Of a stretch of DNA of 64,000 nucleotides, positions 56,100 to 64,000 are shown piece by piece (the first letter of the stretch is position 1; every line of letters starts with the position of its first letter). Source of the stretch: Acheta domesticus (lineage: Eukaryota > Arthropoda > Insecta > Orthoptera > Gryllidae); NCBI GenBank assembly GCA_031308135.1, contig JAHLJT010000631.1, positions 3,139,371 through 3,203,370 of the forward strand, in the 5' to 3' direction. The position numbers and the translations under genes were made by a program. Under the pieces are notes generated by a model. That model made no database searches. It saw nothing but the letters and a program-made list of their open reading frames with translations, and had not been told where the DNA came from.

Positions 56100-56770
56100 G
56101 TCAAACAACTCTCTGGGGCGAACGGACGGTTGGACGAATCGACGGTTCGACGGACGGGCAGGCGGGCGGACGAACGGACGGACGAACAGACGGACGAACA
56201 GACGGACGAACAGACGGACGAACGGACGGACGAACGGGCTGACGAAAGGGCCGTCGTGCGGGCCGACGGCAGGGGGGCGGACGGGTGGGTGGTAAGTCGG
56301 GCGGGTAGACCGACGGGTGGGCGGTCTGACGGGCGAGTGGGCCGACGGGCGGATGGGCCGACGGGCGGGCGGGCCGACGGACGGGCGGGCCGACGGGCGG
56401 ACCAACGGGCGGACCGACGGGCGGGCGGACCGACGGGCGGGCGGACCGACGGGCGGGCGGACCGACGGGCGGGCGGACCGACGGGCGGGCGGGCGGGCGG
56501 GCGGGCGGGCGGGCGGGCGGCGCCCTGCCTCGCCTCGCGTCGCGTCGCGTCGCCGAGCGCCGTGCAACCCGAGCGCCGGCGTCGGCGCCGCCGCGGCGCC
56601 CGGCGCGCGCGCAGGAATGTGGCGGCGCGCCTACCGTCGGCGGCGTCGGCGGCGGCGTCGCTTCCCTGGCGGCCCTGTGGCGGCCGCGGGCGGCGCTTCA
56701 GCCGGCGCTAGGCGGCGCCACCGCCACGCGCCTCCCCCTGGCAGCCTCCGGGCGTTGCGCAACCCGCCTT
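56100..56770. repeat. (GACG)/(GGGC) array and CpG island
   Basis: Positions 56110-56260 are GACGGACGAACA-type repeats. 56260-56530 are CCGACGGGCGGGCGGA-type repeats that end in a pure (GGGC) run at about 56483-56520. 56520-56770 is CpG-rich with GCGTCGCGTCGCGTCG. Frames give artefactual RADGRADRRAGG and TDEQTDEQ strings. Confidence 0.85.
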
Positions 56771-57819
56771 TAACGCGGCTATTTTTCACCCTCGTTACCT
56801 GTAATGCAATCCTAATGGCCTCCACTTGTAGCTGCACACGCGGTATTTCGAGACGGAGTGCAAGGAGAAGTCGTATTGGCGACGGCTTTTCCGAGTGCAT
56901 TCGACAAGTGACATGGACGTTCTCCAAGGTAGTTTTATCAGCAGGTTTACTCGCTTTCGCATTTCTATTTCTGTTTCTACCGTATTCGCCGTCCGATTCT
57001 TTACAGGAAAGACCTAAATTTACAAGTATTCTCATTTCTCAAATTATTTCTAAGCACAAGTCGACTAATTTCCATTACTTGTTCAGTTATGAAATATGAG
57101 TTATCTACAAGCACAATAAGGAAGGAAAATAATTATCCACGTGCATGTGTACACATCGTATACATCGTACGACATGTGAATGAAAAAAAGCTTCTAAGTC
57201 GTTCTCTTGTCAGTCGTATTGTGAAAGAAACTCACCAAATCATTTAATTCTTATTTATACCTTATGGTGAACATTTGTCTACATTGACTTGCCACTTGCC
57301 AACAACTCCATTTGAACCATTTAAAGATCATTTATCACGGAAGGCTACACACAAATACTCATGCCTACTGATTGGTAGTGATGTGACATAATACTGGTCA
57401 CACATGAAACAAAATTAATATTAACGCATGGGACATCAATCACGATCCTGATTCAAAAGAACTAGCTGTCTACTTCCAGAACCAAATAAATTAATATGTA
57501 AAAAACGGTTAACTTCCTTACAAGAAAACGTTCATGGTGATTTAGTCACATGCTGTTCATTCCAATAAAACATTTCGTGCATTATACAGGAATTGCGAAC
57601 AACGACTTGAAGTACCAATTGATAAACAGCCAAACAATTTATTTCGTGGAGAAAGCATATAATGTTGGTCTCAACATGTACAGTTCGAATGTCACGCAGG
57701 GTATCCGTGTTAGAACGTGACACGGCGTGGAAGACTTGCCTCAACCTATATCATGTTCATTTAACCATCCATCATTGTCAATTCCCATCATCAAGCAATC
57801 AACGAACGGCCTCTCCAAT
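56771..57819. other. AT-rich stretch, no gene recognised
   Basis: The frame from the GC array continues to 57099 and includes a hydrophobic run (about 56925-56985), but nothing supports it as a protein. Confidence 0.35.
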
Positions 57820-58250
57820 GACGGCAGCCCGAGCAGCGCAGGTCCGGCCGGAGGAGGAGGCAGAACCGGAACCAACCACGTCGTGGCGGCGGAGGCCCCC
57901 ACGGCCGGCGGGGGGCCGAGACCCCCGGCGACGCGCGGGGCCCGCAGCGCCGCCCGCCCTGTCGCCCGCGACTTCGCGCGCGCCGGAAACAGAGGCGGTC
58001 TGTGCGGCGCCGCCCCGCCCCCTTGGGCGCCGCACAACGCCGCCCTTGTGCCGCCGCGCGCGAGCGCCGACCTCCGCCTCTGAGCGCACGCGCCGCCTGC
58101 GCCGCCGACCTTTGTGCCCCACGGCCGGAGCGCCCCGCCCCAAGCCCCGGCGACGCGACGGCGGCGGCGGCGGCGGCGGCGACGTCTCAATCGCACCCGA
58201 CGCGCGGCGCACGGGATAGCGGGGCACGCGGCGGGGGCGTGGCTGCTTTC
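57820..58250. other. CpG island
   Basis: CpG-dense, with a (GGC)n run at about 58160-58181. Arg/Pro/Ala frames on both strands, no recognised protein. Confidence 0.5.
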
Positions 58251-58261
58251 GTTCATTGATT

Positions 58262-59000
58262 GGCGCTTCCCGACGCGTCCAAGCGGCTTAGGGCATCAAC
58301 TCACGTCACTGCACGGCCTCTGACCGGGAGGTCCTACGATTCGAATGTCGACGGTGGAAGGATTTTCGGCACTAGCTATAATGCGATTTTCGTCACTGTG
58401 CCCCTGACAGGAATCAGCTGTTGCCGGTTTCCAATCCAATCGGGAGCTTGAATCATGGTGACGTCACGGTCGCGAAATGTAAGCTCCCAATAGGATGGCA
58501 GCAAAACAACTGATTCCTGTCAGGAGTAAAGTTACGAAAATCGCAGTATAGATAGCGACGTCGAATTCAGTCGCTGTCTGAAGGAGAATTCTAGCGGCCG
58601 GTTGCTATGATTGGTAGTTTTCCGTGGTTTAGCCAATAACACCAAGCAAATGCCCAAGCAGTACCCTAACAAACAGGCCAGGGGCCACGCGCGATCTTCC
58701 CTTCCTCTTCCTTGACCTATCCTCACCCCTTACACCACACACACTAACATGCACTACACCACCGCACACATGCCGGGGGGCCAGTGGCGAGCTTTGAGGT
58801 TGTCCGGGCTGAGGCGGTACCGCACAAGTGAGAGATACCTGGTTAGAGAATACCACGCAAACCGACAAGTAGTTCGTCGCCGAATCTCGCCATCCAGCTA
58901 GGAGAAATCACCACCACTTCCCGGGATTAAAACAAGTACTAAACGTACGAAACTATTGACCTTAGCAGTTGACGCACTGAGAATCACTAATCAATCAACT
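58262..59000 (+). mobile_element. SINE-like family copy, full length, split by a hairpin MITE
   Basis: Forward order: head CCAAGCGGCTTAGGGCATC, CTGCACGGCCTCTGACCGGG, B box GATTCGAATGTCGACGG, ATTTTCGGCACTAGCTA, [MITE 58381-58546], AATTCAGTCGCTGTCTGAAG, CTAACAAACAGGCCAGGGG, TATCCTCACCCCTTACACC, GGCTGAGGCGGTACCGC, CTCGCCATCCAGCTAGGAG, and the tail AATCACTAATCAATCAACTG. Of all copies the head most resembles a class II (Leu/Ser-type) tRNA 5' half. About 570 bp without the MITE. GGCCAGTGGCGAGC at about 58771 replaces the usual GGAGC and could be a transposon footprint. Confidence 0.85.
58381..58546. mobile_element. Palindromic MITE with TA duplication (copy 2)
   Basis: The same element as 38875-39043: GCGATTTTCGTCACTGTGCC, TCCAATCGGGAGCTTGAA and TTACGAAAATCGCAG. 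It is flanked by TATA on both sides (58377-58380 and 58547-58550), so the target was TA or TATA. It interrupts a SINE-like copy just after the tRNA-like head. Confidence 0.85.
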
Positions 59001-59035
59001 GACACGATAACTGCTGGTCTCTTTAGTGTTGTGAA

Positions 59036-59345
59036 TGTTTAATTCCGAGAGTGCCGGTGTTTTTTTCTCTCCCGATGGATGGAGAAATTCGGCGCCGACC
59101 CACACGTGGGCTTGCGAGGGATTTCGTCCGCTAGGTATCTCCCCTCAGCGGAGCACCGCCCTAGTCGGAACACTAAGCGCGCGACTGGTCTCTCGATCTG
59201 TGCGGTAGTGCACGTGTAAGTGTATGTCAGTAAGAGTCGATGCGAAAAGTGAGAGGAAAGAAAGATCGAGGGCGGACAGTGGCCTATTTGTCAGAGTGCT
59301 ACTTTTGGATTCGTGTGGCGTTTGACAGAGTAACCACTAGTATAC
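59036..59345 (-). mobile_element. SINE-like family copy, 5'-truncated
   Basis: In reverse order: CGATGGATGGAGAAATTCGG, GCGCCGACCCACACGTGGG, GTATCTCCCCTCAGCGGAGC, GTGAGAGGAAAGAAAGATCG and TGGCCTATTTGTCAGAGTGC. It stops in the middle block. It is tail-to-tail with 58262-59000. Confidence 0.75.
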
Positions 59346-60579
59346 TACGTATCTGCGTGAACACGCGAACACACTTATGCGTACATCTATGGATTTTAAA
59401 GATAACTTTGCAAATTACCTGACCTAAATTTGTACTCAATACAGTATCCTCGATAATGTAAGTAAGCAAGCATATACGTAAGTTTCCTGGAACCTGAGAG
59501 TCATCTTCACGGAACGCCGGGGTTCCTCAGAACATTTCTATAACATTTTCTATTAACATACATATTTTTGGATTTTCATAGAAGTTACGACGCAAAATAA
59601 ATTGTCACCCAAATCCAAAGGTTCTAAAGTTTCGAAGGAATTTCTGAGAGCCTGTTATAAAATCGTTCCGAATGTATAACATGACCATCCTGCAATGTAG
59701 TTCCTCAATGTTTTAAAATAAAACACTTGCAGAAAATTTCATTTTCTGAAAGCTGATTTTATTCTTTCCTCAATATCTTTTCCTCTTTGGTCAATACCAA
59801 TTTTTATTACGCAATTTGGTAGGCTACTCCCGCCAAACATCCACCGCCACAGTCTGTAAGCGCTGTCTGTACACGAATCATTTCTCACATTATTCTATTG
59901 CCAATGGGCATTTTGACAAGAAAGAAGCAATGAAGTCTCAATTAACTCGTAAAAATGTTTTCTTAGTTGATTAAGACTCAATTGACGTGAGATAACTCAT
60001 CTTCTGACGTGTACATGACCTTAGATCATTCTTGGTATTGATTAAGTTGTTCTGTAAATGTATTTATCTCAATTATTAGAAGTATGTATGAAAAATGTGA
60101 CCTTTCATTTCATTGCAACACACCTACGATCATTTCATTTTCACACCTACGTCACACCCATTTATTAGTTGTTTTCATTAATTACAAAAAACCGAATAAT
60201 ACTAATATTGTTTTTTAAATACAATGTGACCATTCAAAATCCAAGTTTCGCAAATTTCGTTAAAATGTATGACAGTCTTACACTTACTATTAATTCAACA
60301 GACTATCCTACTAGTAAATTTGTGTGCAACAAGATAACTCCTGAACTATTATAGCAAACGAAGTGCGGGAAATTCGAATTTGCTAGTAAGAAAGAAAAAT
60401 TACGCTAAACTACTCATATTTTTAAAATTGTATTTGACTTTTGTAATTGTCTATTTGTCTCGCAACAATACGCGAAAAATACCGTTTCTTAGAAAAATTG
60501 CACATGATCTTATTTTAAGATGTTCAAGAAGATATTTTATTCATGAAAAAGTCTCTATCTTCAATATTGTAGTTGTAGG
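59346..60579. other. AT-rich stretch, no gene recognised
   Basis: The frame at 60380-60808 reads into family 2 repeat sequence. Nothing else recognised. Confidence 0.4.
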
Positions 60580-61110
60580 AAAAAAATTTGAACTCTTCCA
60601 ATTTTGGAAAATTGATGATTTTAACGAAAATGAGACCCTGTCATTTTTAAGAGGTCTTTACACTATCTGTGGACCAAGTTTGTTCAAAAGTTTTGGAGTC
60701 ACTTTTGAGAAAATTTGGAAAATGTTTTCGAGGCTTCATGTAAAGTACCCTAAAAAATCAAATGTCCATTTGAAACTCTCAAAGGCTGGAGTTCGTTCAG
60801 ATCGGTAGGGGAATTCCAATTTTAGGAGGAAAAAAGCGGATGAACGATTTAGGCGCTAACAGTGACCACGCACGGACAGACAGACATTTTGCGGTCGATC
60901 CATTTTTCGGTGTCAAGGACTCACAAATCTCTGATTCTCGCTACACAACATGATAGAAGAAGACATTTACTGCATATGGGAATTCAATGCATATTTGTTC
61001 CTCGTTTTCCTCACTAGAGGCAATAAGAGGGTTTTTTTTGGCAAAAAATCGCCTTTTTCCGAAGCATCACAATACTTCGTCTATGGTGCGTATGCAGAAT
61101 GCGGTAAAGT
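60580..61110 (+). repeat. Dispersed repeat family 2, copy 3
   Basis: GAGGCTTCATGTAAAGTACCC, CATTTGAAACTCTCAAAGG, CACGGACAGACAGACATTTTG, ATTTTTCGGTGTCAAGGACT and a CATCACAATACTTCGTC block occur in the same order as at 18830-19340. Confidence 0.65.
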
Positions 61111-62837
61111 AAAAATTTAATTTCGAAAATGGTATCGCTTTTCAACTTTCAGATAAGGGATAGCTCTGTGTGCGCTTGTTTTTCCCTGTCGTCCATCCGT
61201 TTCTCTCAGTTTGCTGGTACGCCATTGCGAGACCACGACAGATGACTACTGTTGCATATGAGTTTACAGGAGAGGTTGTCTATTAATTCTCTGCGCCCTG
61301 ATCTCCAAAATCCCGTCAATTGCTTCCTCTCCTTCCAACTGCAACAGTTGGCAGGGCAACGCTGCGTCGTGGGCTGCTTAGCTGTTTCGCTCTTTCTTCC
61401 GTGGTCGTTTTCAGGGCCACAGTAGATTAGTGAAACAATTGGCAAACTCTTGCCTCTGATTGTTGCCGCAGCCGAGACGCCTATTGGCAACACAGCAATC
61501 CAATATAAGAACTTTCCAACGTCACTCATTTTCAATTGACGAGAAAATGCTCTTAGTAAGCTAACCAACCAACAGCAATCACGTGACCTCAGTGAGGGAA
61601 ACCCCGACTTCCCTTAAAATCCCCACCTTGGTCCCATACATGTAACATGTACAATGTATAATGTACATGTACAATGTACATGGCGGGGGCCCACTTGTGA
61701 GGTGACCATCTGTCAAGTAATTGAAATCAAAACCATACACGCACAGATGCTGGGTGCGGAATAACGTGCTGGCTTTAAAGAGCTAGCTCCGGCTCTAGAG
61801 ATCTCAGGAATTTGAACAGCTGAGACGGTGATGTGAGGATGTTCAGGCACAAACAATCCATGCATTGTTTGATGAGCACTCACTTTTATTTTTGTAACAC
61901 CTATCATTAGTTTCCAATTTGACTATGGTTTAATGAAAAGGTCAACTGACGACATTTTCATACGTTCAATCTCCTAGAGGCTGACATTGGCTCATTGATA
62001 CTTGGTCGGCATATTACCTGGCCGATGATAGCAACTACAACCAATGGCAAATGTCGCAGTCGATGTGCTGGCACTAATGTGGCAGAACCAACCTTGAGCT
62101 CCGCGATGGCTCGACTCGATTGAGGGTACGCGGGCACACCTTGATTCAAGTACGTAGTGACCCATATTGCCAAGGAAATAACAGAGATGTATGTGCGGGG
62201 CTTATTTGATTAACACGCGGGTTTGGTCTCACGGCTTTGTCCCAGTCAGCATGCTGGCTCTATTGTAGGCTGTCTTCTCCCGGGAAGGGCAAGTGGTTTT
62301 TTTGGAAATTTGGGTGGCCGTAGTACAGTTGTATGTCACCCCTTGTTAGAGACTGTTTTGAACGCAGCAGCGGCATAACGCCTATTGTGAAGGGGGACAG
62401 GGTGTGACAAATGAGGGCGGGCGCAGGTTTTTGATACAATCTCTAGCATTTGAATGTCCTTTTCTTTGTACACAGCCCACTCTGGAGGGAAGTAGTGCTT
62501 TTCTTTCTCAAAGTTCGTTCTGACGTACTATTTCTTTAGTCATTGGTTTCCTACAAAGGAACTGAAAAGACATCACATTCACACCCTCAAAATGTCACCA
62601 AGCAAACTTGTAATTAATGGGCGCAACCAAGAGTGTCACGAAACTTATACGAGTCTCCAGATCGGCCAAGTGGATACAAGCCATTTGGTGTAAATACAAC
62701 AGGAATACAAGACGTTTTGAAAAAAAATCGATTTTTAAAATCATTTAATGCAATAAAAGAAGTTTAGGAACAAAGCAACATATTAACATGATATTTGAAT
62801 GTACGAACGTCATGTAATTATATAAAAATCCTTATTT
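61111..62837. other. Mixed spacer; one unassigned ORF
   Basis: A 120-codon minus-strand frame at 61206-61568 has ordinary composition and a hydrophobic stretch near its start (FLYWIAVLPIGVSAAA) that could be a signal or membrane segment. I know no relative. GTACAATGTA/TACATGTACA palindromes lie at about 61645-61680. The rest is unrecognised. Confidence 0.25.
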
Positions 62838-63936
62838 GTTTGTATTTTATGCGCTGCCGTACCGTTCCTCCGATTGCGATAAAACTTAGTCAACTTTTTG
62901 CATACACTTGCGCGAACAATATAGGCATAGAACAATGGAAATGTGCGTATGTCCGTCGCACACAGACGCCAAATGGGGGCGTTGTTGATGATGGTTATAT
63001 GTGTTTATGCTGAATGAAACGCCCCCGAAAAGTAGCTCTACGCAACCCACCACACTCTCAAGTATTAAGTGCGTCCGTACTGCATATTCTGCCCCTGCGA
63101 TTGTGAAATATCGGCCGCAATTATTACTTGAACGTTATCTCCGACAAGTGAAACAAATTTCTCAATGTCAGTGTCAAAGTGTATGCATACCCAAATTTGA
63201 GGGAGAACGTTTCATCAATAAAATCCTTGACAACCATGTCCAAACCAGGACACAGAACTAACCAATACTCGCATGATTAACAATCAAGCTACTGGTCACA
63301 TGCTTAACAATCACTTTTATAATTAAGATTTAACTGACAAAACAACGTAAAAATAATAAAAACAATTTAAAAACTGATCTTGAAAGCCTGCGCGCTGAGT
63401 CATCTCAAGGGGTCTCAGCTTTCTCAGTTCGCTGTAGGGAGGTATTGGGAAGAAGACAAAGGTCCTAAGCTATTGCAATGAATTACACTTCACACACTAT
63501 TGGTAACGTGATTGTTTATCTCTTGCATTCATGGATTTGTTCTATTACCCTATTTGGACACGGTTGTGAGGGACACTATCGTTTAAACGTTGTCCCTTCA
63601 GTTCGGCATGCAGTCGCTACGACACTGTTTTGGGGAAATTCGCTTTACTTGTTCGAGGTAAAGTTCAAGTTATAATTCCGGCCCATATTTCACAATAGCA
63701 AGTGCAGAAAATACAGCGAAGACGCGCTTAATACTTGAGGGAACGGCGGGTTGCGTAGATCTTTCCAGGCGCGCTCGATTCATCATGAACGCAAAAAATG
63801 ATCAACGCATGTCTATAAGCGGCAGGCATACGCACATTCCCATTCCATTGCGCCTATATTTTTCGCGCAAGTGGAAGAATAAGCTAACAGTTTTATCGCA
63901 ATCGGATGAACGGTACGGCAACATAAAACATACAAA
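62838..63936. repeat. Large imperfect inverted repeat, about 1.1 kb
   Basis: The left arm (about 62838-63300) and right arm (about 63490-63936) are inverted copies. Paired landmarks are GCCGTACCGTTC / GAACGGTACGGC, ATTGCGATAAAAC / GTTTTATCGCAAT, GTGCGTATG / CATACGCAC, CTACGCAACCC / GGGTTGCGTAG, CTCAAGTATTAAG / CTTAATACTTGAG, and CCATGTCCAAA / TTTGGACACGG. The spacer is about 190 bp. No transposase motif. It may be a foldback element or two opposed copies of a dispersed repeat. Confidence 0.75.
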
Positions 63937-64000
63937 CATTAATTTTTAAGTATTGGATAAAATGCTACAGCCTTGTTTTCAAAGAGCGATTTTTTTAAAA

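Noticed and set aside
56076..57099. 211- and 260-codon ORFs with RADGRADRR repeats
   Set aside because: Products of the GACG/GGGC arrays. The hydrophobic tail lies in AT-rich DNA and is not supported as a membrane protein.
1..64000. CRISPR arrays, operons or bacterial gene clusters
   Set aside because: No evenly spaced short direct repeats with unique spacers, no ribosome-binding sites with dense colinear ORFs, and all transposons are of eukaryotic classes.

Overview
The window looks like non-coding nuclear DNA from an animal, most likely a hemimetabolous insect. The reasons are arthropod-type mariner and jockey relics, many hAT, Tc1/mariner, pogo and Harbinger MITEs, a dense SINE-like family, AT-rich DNA broken by short CpG-rich islands, and no recognisable protein-coding gene. 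A polyneopteran such as a stick insect would fit, but the sequence alone cannot show that. I see no rRNA, no intact tRNA gene, no CRISPR array and no bacterial or viral gene. Almost all long open frames are low-complexity readings of GC-rich repeats.

Layout. 1-3200: a C-rich array, two head-to-head copies of a SINE-like repeat (one split by a hAT MITE) and a CpG island. 3300-4700: a 1.35 kb element with long terminal inverted repeats. 6010-6745: a GGYGAG hexamer array. 7700-9240: nested palindromic MITEs, a CpG island and a hAT element. 11.3-12.3 kb: a tiny retroposon with a hammerhead-ribozyme-like core, then a Harbinger-type MITE. 12.6-16.9 kb: three CpG islands. 17-23 kb: dispersed repeats and a dead mariner transposase. 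24-25.7 kb: a second hammerhead-like retroposon and a SINE-like copy with a hAT MITE in its B box. 28.9-31.1 kb: a pogo-type MITE and a hairpin MITE. 32.4-33.1 kb: a second hexamer array in the opposite orientation. 34.6-42.7 kb: four SINE-like copies and several MITEs. 43.3-46.2 kb: a hAT remnant inside a Tc1-like hairpin, flanked by two copies of another repeat. 48-54.8 kb: three SINE-like copies, a 190 bp tandem repeat and a jockey-type LINE relic. 56-59.3 kb: GC-rich arrays and two tail-to-tail SINE-like copies. 62.8-63.9 kb: a 1.1 kb inverted repeat.

The pieces do not work together as genes. They form a layered record of transposition, in which elements sit inside elements with target-site duplications that can still be read. 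The most interesting content is (1) a tRNA-headed SINE-like family of about 550 bp with twelve copies here and an AATC-type tail, (2) two short retroposons with 14-15 bp target duplications and a minimal hammerhead-like core, and (3) about twenty CpG islands with no visible gene. All family names rest on termini, duplication lengths and short protein motifs read by eye; no database was searched.
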